The notes: generated from the letters alone by a model not told the origin. A DNA stretch of 64,000 bases from Strigamia acuminata (GCA_949358305.1 OX442318.1:5380501-5444500); one strand, 5' to 3'. Counted from the first letter of the stretch, positions 35,550-47,057 are shown. Numbers and translations are program-made.

Positions 35550-37010
35550 TTCAAATATGAAATAGATCTCATGCAAACCTTGAACTGGCTATAAATACTT
35601 AAACGGAGAGAAATGTGATGATTAGTTCGAGGAAAGTAATGTCACGTTCCTTGTCATTAAACAATGTAGTGTTTCCTGTAGGGGATTTTGCAACTGAATA
35701 ATTTTAAAATATGCTTGGTCATTTAAATTTAAAAAAAGAAAATGAACGTGACTTTGCATCAATAATTCACCAATAACTTTTCACACATTTGAGAAGATAA
35801 TTGTTTAATTAAATTGTTCAAGCATAAATTAGCACATAAAGAAGTGGCAATTGTGTTGACGTCATTTAAAAAATGTAAGAGATCTGATGAAACTATTAGT
35901 AAAATCTGATGCATTATGATTGACCTTGATTTGAGAATGAAATGTTGGAATAGAGGAAACCGGATTAGATTAGAAGGAAAACAAAGTTGGTTTTTGTTGT
36001 TATGGAAATGAAAAATGTAGTTTTCTTATCGGGGAATTTTGTAACTGAAGCGATTTAATTGCAGTAATTTAAAATGACTGAGTTTAGTAATTTAAAATGA
36101 CTGAGTTTAGTAATTTAAAATGACTGAGTTTAGTAATTTAAAATGACTGAGTTTAGTAATTTAAAATGACTGAGTTTAGTAATTTAAAATGACTGAGTTT
36201 AGTAATTTAAAATGACTGAGTTTAGTAATTTAAAATGACTGAGTTTAGTAATTTAAAATGACTGAGTTTAGTAATTTAAAATGACTGAGTTTAGTAATTT
36301 AAAATGACTGAGTTTAGTAATTTAAAATGACTGAGTTTAGTAATTTAAAATGACTGAGTTTAGTAATTTAAAATGACTGAGTTTAGTAATTTAAAATGAC
36401 TGAGTTTAGTAATTTAAAATGACTGAGTTTAGTAATTTAAAATGACTGAGTTTAGTAATTTAAAATGACTGAGTTTAGTAATTTAAAATGACTGAGTTTA
36501 GTAATTTAAAATGACTGAGTTTAGTAATTTAAAATGACTGAGTTTAGTAATTTAAAATGACTGAGTTTAGTAATTTAAAATGACTGAGTTTAGTAATTTA
36601 AAATGACTGAGTTTAGTAATTTAAAATGACTGAGTTTAGTAATTTAAAATGACTGAGTTTAGTAATTTAAAATGACTGAGTTTAGTAATTTAAAATGACT
36701 GAGTTTAGTAATTTAAGATGACTGAGTTTAGTAATTTAAAATGACTGAGTTTAGTAATTTAGAATTCAAATTAACTCATCGTATTAAAATGTGATAAACA
36801 GAATAGCTTTATAATGATATCAAGTAACATCTTAATAAATAATATAGAAAATATTTCTACAATTAGTTAATTTTAAATCCAATTTTTAAGTGGGTTTATA
36901 TTTATGCCCCAAACCTTAGTATATACTGGTCCCACAACCTGATGGTGATGCAGATGTGATTAAGGAAAACGGCGTTGACCAGTGGGTGGTCATTACAATC
37001 AATACTAATT
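35550..37010. other. Vanin-4/vanin-5 spacer dominated by a minisatellite
   Basis: Contains the upstream flank of vanin-4 and the 23-bp minisatellite (36064-36765). About 240 bp of plain AT-rich DNA follow, then the vanin-5 3' end. No gene is seen. Confidence 0.5.
36064..36765. repeat. 23-bp minisatellite, about 30 copies
   Basis: The unit is AGTAATTTAAAATGACTGAG plus TTT, arranged head to tail for about 700 bp. Copies are almost identical; one AAGATGACTG variant occurs near the right end. No spacers, so it is not a CRISPR. Such homogeneity implies recent expansion or ongoing slippage/conversion. Confidence 0.92.
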
Positions 37011-39383
37011 TTAGGTGTGATCACCGGTAGGAAATACCCCAACAACATCTCTGTCATACAATCTAGCGAACAAATTAGCACTTAATATTGAATTGGATGT
37101 TTTAATCAATTCAATTTTAGACTGTGTATTATTTCCCTCGCAATTTATGAGCGAAAAACTCCAATCTTTAGCTGGCAACGACTGCAAATTACCTTGAACA
37201 ACACTTGGAAGGACAACATCAGCTTCCAATTGGGCTGTCAAGGATAATTCGCTGAATATTGCACGGGGTGGAGACGCTGGTACAGTTCCACACGACTGTA
37301 CATCAGCATCATTTTCACATCTCATGACAGAACAGATTTGAACACCAAATCCGTACGTGAAAAAATAACTTATCCCGTCATAAGCCATTAGTGCGTACAC
37401 TCCCACATCGTTATTCGTTTTAAAATTGTAGACAAGATTACAGCAAACATTTTTTTGACATAAGGTGACATTTCCATGGGGTTCCTTCAAGTAATATGTA
37501 GAGAAATCTTTTAAGGAGTTATACATAATGAAGTTTGGGGATAAACCTGGACTAGAAGATGGTTGGTTGGTTAATGTGAAGAACTTGAAGATATTGAAGA
37601 AATTGTGATTTTGAGGATCAACAGATTGGGATTGAAGTGGTGCAAGACATTGGTCTTCATCTGGAACTGGGCTAGGATCAATTGGCAAGTCAGCAGTCAG
37701 AAGTCTTCCTGTACTGGACACATCAAAGGTTTCATTCAAGGCTCCCAATTGGGACGAGTAAATTCCAGTTCCCAGTCTTCCATCTAGATAAAAATGATAA
37801 TATTGTTGAATACATTTCATAATATATTTGGAAACCAATAGCATGCAAAAATGGATTACAAAATGCATTCTTGTAAAACCCAATGCATTGTAATACATTG
37901 CAATACAATCCAATAGGAAGAAAAGGAAAGATTCTACTTTCCTTTCGCAAATTGAACGCACCTAATGTATTTTTTTAAACTGTTGGTTATTGTAATTGTA
38001 ACTTACAGATTGGTTTGTTATAACTTGATGCAATTAAATTGACTCCTAAGCCTCTGGCCCAGCTGGAGTAAAGTTGTGTTCCCAACATAAAGGGCATAAG
38101 GTTGATCCATGCTATAGGTAAGATGATGTTCTTTATTCCTTGGGCTCTCACCAATTCCACTGCAGGATCTTTGTATATGACGACTAAACCAGTAAACATG
38201 GCAAATTCAATTCCTTCGATCTTAAAGGTTACATGTTCTGACTGTTATTTTAAAAACAGGATTAAGCACGGTATATACTCAGGATTAGGAAGCAATTTTA
38301 CTTGTTTTGGTGAATCCAAGACAGGCCCTTCATAAAACAAGTGTTTTTTATGATAGCGAGCGATAAGTGTGCCGGTCTTATCGAAAACAACATTTGTGTT
38401 GTACAGATAATGGCCATCACTGGGACAGTCAGGATCACTTTCTTTCTTGCATTTTTCTCTACTGAGGATATTGGCTACGATGGCTATGGAGTTGTTTCTG
38501 GCAGAACAGCTGAGAACTTGGGTAGCCTCCGAGGGAGTGAACTCCGTAGAATTTAGACAGGGATTCCAGGAGACCTGTTTGGGGTCTGGAATATTTTGTG
38601 TGTAGGGCAATGCTAGAATTTTAAGAAACGAAACTGGTTGTGTTCTTGTTAAGCCATATTCAGGAAACACAACAATAATCGCTTTCTGTAAATAATTAAG
38701 AATTTATAATTGGATGTATTTTCACAAGCTGTCGTCCCCAAGATAGTGCAGCCGTGCAGGAAAGCCAAGCAAACGGGTTCTAAGTTTAGCAGTGCGAATT
38801 TGTCTTCTCCTTAAACCACTTAAAGAAGTGACTTTAAGAAGTGAATTTTTGATTGAACTAAAAAGATGGCTACATACATGTGGTAACAATAGCCAATAGC
38901 AGGTGCAGAAGAGATAAGTCAATTCTATAAGTCAAAGAAGCGATTTCAATTTCACTTAATCTTAATCTTAGTTCAATTCTTTCAAGTTGACTTCTCAGAG
39001 ATATAATGTAAAAACTGTCATATACTGTATAGAAAAGTCTTTTCAGACAAATATGTCAATTCGTCTCTTGAAGTTTGAATTCGCTTATTATTTTGAATGC
39101 GAAAAGCTAAAATTTGTTTTTTTTTCGTTTGAAACTTTACGACTAGTCTACGAAAAGCGTGCAAATTGCAGTTGATATGAATACTTACTTCCTGTGCTGC
39201 CTTTCTCGCGTATTCTGCATATATTTTTGCATTTTCTAACAGTAAATCGGTGGGCTTTGTAAATTTTTTGTAATAGGGTTCATAGTCTACCACTGCAGCT
39301 CTGTAAGTTTCTAAAGATTGGTCTGCTGTTGTTACAACAAAAAGCAACATCACAAATACGCATGGCAATTGTGTTAAAGCCAT
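37011..39383 (-). CDS. Vanin-like protein 5, catalytic cysteine replaced by glycine
   Basis: Exons 39383-39189, 38685-38302, 38241-38007 and 37783-37011 give 528 residues. It has a signal peptide (LTQLPCVFVMLLFVVTTADQ). Glu74 and Lys178 are conserved, but residue 211 is Gly (AMFTGLVVIYKDPAVELV). The preceding Thr is also changed to Met compared with vanin-4. It shares with vanin-4 the fused exon 2/3, long near-identical exon stretches and intron 1 sequence. The C-terminus diverges (VVGVFPTGDHT). All splice sites and frames are intact, arguing for a maintained protein rather than a pseudogene. The ATG at 39383 starts just before the signal peptide; an in-frame upstream ATG exists. Confidence 0.88.
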
Positions 39384-40058
39384 TTCAAAAATAGATCTCA
39401 TGCAAACCTTGAACTGGCTATAAATACTTAAACAGAGAGTTATCTGATGATTAGTACAAGGAAAGTCATTAATGTTCTTTCTCTCTAAACAATGTAGGGG
39501 ATTTTGCAACTGAATAATTGGAAAATATGCTTAGTAATTTAAATTTGAAAGAGAAAATGGATGTGGCTTTGCATCAATAATTCACCAATAACCTTTCACA
39601 CATTTGAGAAGATAATTGTAATAGATCTGATGAAACTATTAGTAAAATCTGATGCATTGTTGACCTTGATTTGACAATGAAATGATTGAATAGTGGAAAG
39701 CAGATTAGATTACAAGGAAAACTAAGTAGGTTTTTTGTTATGGAATAATGTAGTTTTCTTAACGGGGATTTTTGTAACTGAAGCGTTGGAAAATCTTTCA
39801 CAATTTGAAATTTAAAAAAAAAAAAAAATAAAAAAAATAAGCATGGCTTTGCATCAACAATTCACCCAAAACTTATTCTGAATTTGACAGAAAAATTGTA
39901 CGGTCAATGCAATGATGTCAATCATGCTTCATCTCAGATTACCAAATTATCAAAATTATCAAAATATCCACTACAGGCAGTCAAAATATGAGAAATAATA
40001 AAGAAGGCTTTTATTGCTTAAAAACTACAGGCAGTTGTTGACACTTTTAATTACTTAA
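39384..40058. other. Vanin-5 upstream region
   Basis: Shows similarity to the vanin-3 and vanin-4 upstream flanks (TTGACCTTGATTTG..AATGA and GATGAAACTATTAGTAAA motifs recur at about 31615-31680, 35885-35945 and 39615-39685). Shared promoter-proximal sequence is likely. No separate gene is seen. Confidence 0.5.
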
Positions 40059-40703
40059 CACTAGAACTGCCGGAATATCCCACTACCTAGAACTGCCGGA
40101 ACGGGTCAAAATGACCCGTTTTAATAACTTGAACAATGCGTACACATAACGTGCACAAAATGTGCACGAATCGTGCAAAATACATAAACAATACGTGTAT
40201 ACAACGTTTTGGCATCAAAATGATTCAATAACAGGCGAAACATGCGAAGAAAATAGCAAAACAAAAATTGAAGGTTTTTATAAAACCTGATAAAATAAAA
40301 AACGGAAATTTAATTTTATCAGGTTTTATAAAAACTATCAATTTTTGTTTTGCTATTTTCTTCGCATGTTTCGCCTGTTATTGAATCAATTTGATGCCAA
40401 AACGTTGTATACACGTATTGTTTATGTATTTTGCACGATTTATGCACGTTTTGTGCACGTTTTGTGTACGCATTGTTCAAGTTATTTAAACGGGTCATTT
40501 TGACCCGTTCCGGCAGTTCTAGGTCAATTGTATTTTTTTTCTTTTTTTCTTTGGAAAAATGCCATGTTCTCTGATATATGATGTAAACCATCATAAATTA
40601 GTAAAAGTCAAAAAATAACAGCATTGTAAACCCATTGGGTTTATTGCTACAGCTGTTTGAAACTGCCAGATGGGTCAAAATGACCCCTCTGGCAGTTCTA
40701 GTG
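40059..40703. mobile_element. TTAA-flanked piggyBac-like foldback element
   Basis: Ends CACTAGAACTGCCGG and GGCAGTTCTAGTG are inverted and lie between TTAA (40055-40058) and TTAA (40704-40707), the piggyBac-type target duplication. The inner part (40086-40523) is a near-perfect hairpin with arms of about 210 nt, each bearing CGGGTCAAAATGACCCG-type palindromes, around a loop of about 20 nt. No transposase ORF, so it is non-autonomous. Confidence 0.78.
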
Positions 40704-40757
40704 TTAATTCAATTATAAAAGTAAAATAAACATGGCTTTTGACATCAACACCAATAA

Positions 40758-41225
40758 GGGGCCGTCCATATATTACATAACGCCAATTTTCCGATTTTTA
40801 GACCCCCTCCCCCCCCCCTGTAACAAGGTCGTAACAAATCCTCAAACCCCCCTTAGAATATTATATTACGTAACAAAACTCACCACCCCCCTCCCCCCAA
40901 AAAAAAAAAATTTGATACAAGCTTATAATACAAAAGTTTTCAAAAATTTTACAAAAAATTTTCAAAAATTTTCAAAAAATTTCAAAAAATTTCAAAAAAT
41001 TTTAAAAATTGTCAAAAATTTTTAAAAATTGTCAAAAATTGTCAAAAATTTTTAAAAATTGTCAAAAATTTTCAAAAATTTAAAAAAAATTTCAAAAATG
41101 TTAAAAAAAGTTTTGTTACTTAACATTATTAAGAACCCCCCCCCCCCTCCCCGTCGTAACAACCCGTAACAAAATTTGAAACCCCCTCCCCCCCCCTAAG
41201 GCGTTACGTAATATATATGACTGGG
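40758..41225. mobile_element. MITE with GGGGCCGTCCATATATTAC end
   Basis: Left end GGGGCCGTCCATATATTACA and right end GTTACGTAATATATATGACT are roughly inverted. Inner C-rich runs (ACCCCCTCCCCCCCCC) and TAACAAGGTCGTAAC motifs occur on both sides. The centre is AAAATTTTCAAAAATTT low-complexity repeat. The terminal sequence resembles a MITE type widespread in invertebrates. Confidence 0.6.
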
Positions 41226-43500
41226 TCAATGAGTGTAATCGTCTTCCCGGTCATTTGTTCCGTTGTCCACTCCTGGACATCTTCAGGGTAAGGCAGTCGA
41301 TTGTACCAGCGGCGTACAGTGGCACCACTGATTGACACTCTAACTACCAACATCAGTTCGTACCATCGAACACGCTTAGATGCGGCCGGGGCTTTCTGTG
41401 GAACATTGAGTATGATCCACATCCTCTGCCTCATCTCTGCCAACGCGTCCGATGTTCTGGGTTCACTCCCTGCGGTGGTGATGTACCGCATACCGTATAT
41501 CTTCCAATTGTCCGCGGGTCTCTATTTGCCCGCGGACCTCCATTAACGAGCGGGGAAAAAATCTTTGGTGTAAATAGCGCGCGGACCTCGAACAACGCGC
41601 GGGTTCAAATCGTTTTCCATGTTTTATCAGAAAATTACCGAAATGTATGGAAAACGTTTCATTTGTCAAACGTTTAGCGTACGTTTCGGCAGAAAATTAC
41701 CGCAAATACGTTCAAAACAAGCAGGGATTTGTAATGCAGGGAAGCATTACATATTAGACTTCTAAACCCTGTCTCTCTGTCCCTAAATAAAACACCAAAA
41801 TAAAAGAAAATAAAGTAAATAAATACAAAATAAAATTTTTGGCCAAAATAAAGCAACAACAAACATTAAGAATGTTGTAAACAACACCTGGCAACCATTG
41901 GCTGGTTCGGGGGCCAAAAAAATTTCCAGTTAAAGTCCACAGAAGTTCTGTGGAAATTAGGACATTTCGGCCGCGTTTGAGTACTCAAACGCGGCCGAAA
42001 TGTCCTAACGCGGCCGAAATGTCCTGAAGTTTGCGTCCAAAATAACTTCCAAGCAATTTCACACATTCGGCCGCAGAAATTAGGACATTTCGACTGCGTA
42101 TGAGTACTCGAATGCGACCGAGTGTCTAAATTCTAGAGGACTGAAAATCAAGAAAACTTAATTAGATGTTCGTTAGAATTCGCGTACACGAACGTACGGG
42201 TGACACAACACATACGTCTAATTTGGTGTAAATTTCCCCTTCGGTCGCCGATCGTAATGCTACTTTTTTTCGACCAAATAAAAAAAAAATATATACAGGT
42301 TGGTGCAGATTTCGATTTGGAATCGAATGAGCCTAGTTTCAAAATTTATAAACCTAGTTTTGATATAGAAAATAGTATTTTACATATCGTGACGAAGATT
42401 TCATGGATCACGGGATCCGCCAGGTGCCGCTAGTACAATATTACAACTTCCGGTGCGCTGACGGAAGTAGTATTATTTTACGGCTAAAAGTGTACAAAAT
42501 CGTGTTTATTAATTCAACCGGAGGTCGGAAAATTGCGAAAAGTTCCGAGGATACTAATTCAGGTACGCTGAATTTATTGCCGTTATCCGTTCGTCTCCAC
42601 CTGCTATAGATTTTGAGATATGGATGCGTACGGACGGACGGACAGAACCGTTTCATGAGACTTTCTAAACATCAGGTTTAGAAGTCTAAAACCCAGCATC
42701 GGCCAATTGGACAATGCTGGGTTTTTTGAACGTATAAATAACCCGCGGCCTCTAATACCGCGCGGACCTCCAATTGCGCGAGGGGTAAAAAGAAATTTGG
42801 CAAATAGCGCACGGGGGCGCTATTGGAAGATGCAGGTTCCGCCACTGTCGTAGTTCGTTCATCCAGAGCTGGATCACATCCGGGTGTGCTGTCGCCAAGC
42901 GTGGCACTCCCTGGAGTACTTGTCTGGGGTGATGGAGGGTACTTCCTCCCGCCACCACTCGACCTCTGGACTGATTGAGCCATCTGCCAGGAGTTTCCCT
43001 AGCTGAGATGGAGTCGCGAACGATACCATCTCCCAGAGTACCTTCCTGCAGGACCCGTTCTGCTCCCAACTCAGGATGGTGCTGCGTCTGGATGTCAAGG
43101 GCTAACTCTTCTAGGCAGGCCAGCTCCATCTCCACGGTGTCGGAGTCTGATCTTTGTTCCTGACCTTCCAGCGGCACAACGACTGTGTCTGCCAGCTGTT
43201 GGGTCAATGGCAATGCAGGTTGGGAGGGGGGCTGAATCGAAATCCTGCCTCACATCCATCCGTTCGTTACAGGCGTGAACGTCGGTGGGCACTACCTGCT
43301 TCTTGGTTTCTATCCGCACCTCGACGGTCTGGGCCACAGATCTTGCGACACGTTGTCCAGAGCAACCTCGGCTTGGGTACCGGTTTGTGGTTGGGTGATG
43401 ATCGTTATCTGCCGAGGAGTTGCCTTGGCTTTGGCCAGCTTCTTCGCCGCAGTCTCATACACTATGATTAGTCATCGAGTGATCGGAGCGTGACAGACGT
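41226..43500 (-). pseudogene. Decayed ORF, possibly from a mobile element, split by an insertion
   Basis: Two minus-strand open stretches remain. One at 42830-43213 contains LATAHPDVIQLWMNELRQWR. The other at 41226-41491 contains AEMRQRMWIILNVPQKAPA and WYNRLPYPEDVQEWTTEQM. They are separated by the element at 41501-42829, whose ends abut both. A frame change near 43200 joins a further fragment (QTVEVRIETKKQVV). The base composition is more GC-rich than its surroundings. I do not recognise the protein; a gag-like or transposon-encoded protein is one possibility. Confidence 0.4.
41501..42829. mobile_element. Insertion with inverted CTTCCAAT..CCGCGG ends
   Basis: Left end CTTCCAATTGTCCGCGGGTC and right end GCGCTATTGGAAG are partly inverted. 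CGCGCGGACCTCCAATT and CGCGGACCTCCATT repeats occur at both sides. Internal palindromes such as GCGTTTGAGTACTCAAACGC and TTTCGGCCGCG recur around 41968-42125. No clear ORF. It interrupts the decayed ORF above. Confidence 0.5.
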
Positions 43501-43689
43501 TCCTATTGGCTTAGAAGAGTTAAACCAACAGTTGGTTACAATTAAAAATGGAGGCACATTCCAATTGCCTGGAAGGGTCTCCAGGGTCACAGACCCCTAA
43601 TTGAGGTGAATATAAAATTGTACAATAAAATTGTACAATAATATAAAATCAAACACTTTTGTAAATAAACACAAAACATATATTTAAAC

Positions 43690-43985
43690 ACTGTGGAAAT
43701 TGCAAATCAAAATATTAAAGTAAATGAAATATAAAATCAAAATATAAAAGTAAATGAAATATAAAATCAAAATATAAAAGTAAATGAAATATAAAATCAA
43801 AATATAAAAGTAAATGAAATATAAAATCAAAATATAAAAGTAAATGAAATATAAAATCAAAATATAAAAGTAAATGAAATATAAAATCAAAATATAAAAG
43901 TAAATGAAATATAAAATCAAAATATAAAAGTAAATGAAATATAAAATCAAAATATAAAAGTAAATGAAATATAAAATCAAAAAGC
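43690..43985. repeat. 30-bp minisatellite, about 10 copies
   Basis: The unit AAAATATAAAAGTAAATGAA plus ATATAAAATC is repeated exactly, two per 60 bases. The length is a multiple of three, so hydrophobic repeat frames stay open on the minus strand; these are not genes. Confidence 0.9.
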
Positions 43986-44176
43986 AAATAAAAAATATAA
44001 AAAAACCGTAAAACCACACGGTTTTCACAATAGGCAATTCTCTAGCTGATTAATTTTATCACGATATATCGCTAATTGTTACGTGACGGCAAGATCTTAT
44101 TCATGGCAACTTGGGGACGAGTTGCTGTGGGTGGGATGCATGCTCACGTCAATAATGAGACGGACTCCAGATTGGG

Positions 44177-44640
44177 TTGTTGGCCTTTAATCCGTTGTCT
44201 GGGGATCGGAGTCTCTCATCTACCCACGTGCTGGCAGTGCTGCGAAGGCACGCCACACCATAGCAACTGACGGGTCGCACACGTAGAGGTTATCCCCATG
44301 TATAATGTGAACGGTTAACCTGTACTATTCCGCCTTACTTACCTACGGCCCATACGAACCTTCATGGAGGCTGTGGTCGATCCGAGCGTCACAATGGTGA
44401 ATAGGGAGGAGGGTGGAGTAGTGCAGTGCATGACTGCTCTCGCTGACTCCACAACTCTCTTCACTCTCCTCTACTAGTACTCCCTACACCACTCAGCTCC
44501 CTCTTTCCGTACACTAGCTCATAGTGCTTCGCAAGTTCGGGATGACCTCGAAGCCATTGGGCAGTGTATGACAGTGACGCAGGTCACCCTTGGGTGGCCA
44601 AGTGGTCACAGTTTATTTGAGCTTTCTGCTTCACAACTGT
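44177..44640 (+). mobile_element. SINE-like dispersed repeat, copy 1
   Basis: Aligns with the inverse of 53815-54327. Shared blocks, in order, include GTTGTTGGCCTTTAATCCG/GGTTGGCCTTTATTGCG and GGCACGCC. CTTACCTACG, CATGGAGGCTG, ATGGTGAA and CGCAGGTCACC..GGTGGCC follow. The right end has a TGGCCAAGTGG motif like an RNA polymerase III A box, but on present evidence a SINE identity is inference. No ORF. Confidence 0.5.
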
Positions 44641-45829
44641 ATGGTTGGCAAATCGTCACAGCAGTTTGGAAGTAAGTGACTAAGCAACTATCAGTAAACA
44701 GTCGGACGATCAATACAAAGCGATGTTTGAGAAACAAATCATTAGCTGCATTCAAATACTAAAATATTTTGTGTTTTACTTCAATTTTAAACCAAAAATG
44801 ACATCATTTCCTGTTTAAACTCATGTTAAAATTTAGAATACACTTAAACTAAAATTGCTATTTTAATTTTTGAATGCAGCTAGTGAATTGGTTTTGATGT
44901 TTTCTACTTTCTTACATGACAAAAATAGTTTACCTACTTACAAAATGAATTAAAACTTAATAAAATAAAATCGTAATTGGTTAGTATGGCTACAAGTATG
45001 TCCTCCTAAACCTATTTCCAAGTTGTATGAACCATTACCTTTAAAAACTAACTTACCTACGACATGTATGTTGGTTTTGCGTCCTGCTGCAACAGAGTAC
45101 AGTTGACGTCTGGTACAGTTTATGTTTGAAATTTACATTTAGAACGTTTTATTTATTATTCATTCTGTCATATTGGTACGCCCACGACGAAGAAGAAATT
45201 AGTCATTTCAGTGTTTTAAAGTTTTCTCACCAGGTGCTTAAAGACTCTTAAAATTCAGTGGAAAAAGCATGCAGGGGTCAAGGCTAAGATTGTCTGGACC
45301 ACACTGTTAAGAAACCACACCAATGGTAAGGTGGTTAAATCTCATCTTGGCAAGCAAACCATTAAAATATTTAAACGTAGAAAGAAATAAAGACAAGTTT
45401 ATTTCTTTCACTGGACTTTCCAAATCAATATTTATAATAGAAAAATGAAACGTTTTGCGTTTTGAATGCTTGCAATGATCAATAATTCATGAATTTTATT
45501 TCCGGTGCATTTCATAATCAATTTTCTGACGTAGGCAATTTTTTTTTGTGTTTTTGGACATAACTTAGCAACTAGTGTCGATAAATCCTCTTCGAGGAGA
45601 TGATGAGTTATTTACTCAAATTGCTAATAGTTTCCTATAAGCTCAATTGTCCAAATGTGGTCGATCCAAAACTGAATAATTTTGAGTTGAAAAAAAATGT
45701 CGGGTGTAGTTTGAGCTTGCAGTCAGTCAAATTTCAATTTATAAACAAATTCTAATTTTTTGTTTCTGTGGATCTTATTTTAGAATTGATTTTCACCATT
45801 GCTTATAGTAACAGCTTTATTAACATGCC
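44641..45829. other. Gene-free AT-rich stretch
   Basis: No coding region, satellite or clear element was found. Weak inverted AAAATTGAAGTAAAAC / TTTTAATTTT motifs only. Confidence 0.4.
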
Positions 45830-46800
45830 TTGTTTTAGCGCCAGAAAATTCGCTAAAACGATGTGATCGCTAAAATGGGATTCGCTAAAGTGAAAATCGC
45901 TAAAACGAAGTGGTTGAACGAAGTGAATGATTTGACTGCAGTCCTACAGCTACATATATACCCCTCCATTCGACGAAACGGTGCTGAAACGTTTCGTTAA
46001 TTCGTTACGTCGGTACGACGTTACGCTATTTCCCGGCGTCGAGTAGCAAGTGGACGCCATTTTAGCAGCAAAACTGGAGAAAACAGGGTAAACAACTGTG
46101 GCAAATACAGCGGGGAAAAACAATCAAATTCATGTGCAGCGTGGAAGTAAAGCAACTAGGAATAACACAGTCGCAGGAGGTTTAATCGTTAAAATTCTTC
46201 GTCGAACCGAGCGGTTTGAGGATCGCCGCAACTCATTTACACCAAAATTCGTCAAATTACCGAAGAAATGGGTGCAAAAGAACCTTTATTGGACCGCCAC
46301 AAATGACCAAAAATTGAATCAAAAACCATCGTTTTTGTGCAGAAAAGTACGAAAAAGCGCGATTAAAGGAAAGAATGATGTGATTTGGCACTTTTTCGAC
46401 AATTTGCGAAGATTGAACAATACATTGAACTTATTTTTCGCCAATTTTCGTCCCGAATTTGACCGTACGACGTGTACGAAGCAGCGGACGAGCACTGATC
46501 ATTTTTCACTTCATTTCCTTTTTTTCAATTTATTTTAATACACTTATGCACAAATACACAAAAAAGCCATTTTGTTTGTGCCATCTAAAAAATGATTAAA
46601 CAGCAAGTAGAATAGCAAGTAGAGTTCAAACAACTTGGGTAATTATGGAGAACCGAAGCCATTTTCGCTAAAACGGGCTTCGCTAAAATGCACCCAATGT
46701 TGCGGTGATGTAATCTCATTTTCGCTAAAATGAGATCGCTAAAATGGGTTTATAAAATTAAAACTCGCTAAAATGGGATTCGCTAATAAGGAGTGATCCG
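45830..46800. mobile_element. Element with repeated TTCGCTAAAACG / CGCTAAAATGG ends
   Basis: Both ends are rich in CGCTAAAA-type motifs. The left end (45835-45915) has TTCGCTAAAACGATG and TCGCTAAAATGGGATTCGC. The right end (46665-46795) has TTTTCGCTAAAACGGGCTTC and TTCGCTAATAAGG. The motifs run mostly in the same orientation at both ends, so classical TIRs are not demonstrated. The interior carries a 146-codon ORF. Confidence 0.5.
46098..46538 (+). CDS. Unrecognised 146-codon ORF inside the CGCTAAAA element
   Basis: The open frame may begin at a non-ATG codon (46098). It is basic, with SFTPKFVKLPKKWVQKN and VIWHFFDNLRRLNNTLNLFF. I do not recognise a domain. It lies wholly inside the repetitive element, so it may be a relic of an element-encoded protein or chance. 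Confidence 0.25.
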   Translation: MANTAGKNNQIHVQRGSKATRNNTVAGGLIVKILRRTERFEDRRNSFTPKFVKLPKKWVQKNLYWTATNDQKLNQKPSFLCRKVRKSAIKGKNDVIWHFFDNLRRLNNTLNLFFANFRPEFDRTTCTKQRTSTDHFSLHFLFFNLF

Positions 46801-47057
46801 GTTTTGAGGGTTTTCTGTGTTTTGGTTTTTTTTTAACATAATAAACAAAACACGACTTTTTTGAATGCAGCTATAGTTTTGTGTAAATATAGAAGGAAAA
46901 AAATTACCACTTGGCGCAAATGATCAATTTGAACTGTATCGTAACGTTGTACGTGAAAAATTTGATTAGGATGAAAAAATTGATTTTGAGGCAAATGAAA
47001 TTCTGTAATAATAAGAATCAACTAAACATCTGAATGAAAAGTGAATACACAAATATC

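Noticed and set aside
36064-36765. Regular repeat array that could be mistaken for CRISPR
   Set aside because: Head-to-tail 23-bp units without spacers, in an animal genome.
43684-44037. Minus-strand hydrophobic repeat ORFs resembling a multi-pass membrane protein
   Set aside because: Exact 30-bp satellite translated in frame; nothing non-repetitive is encoded.
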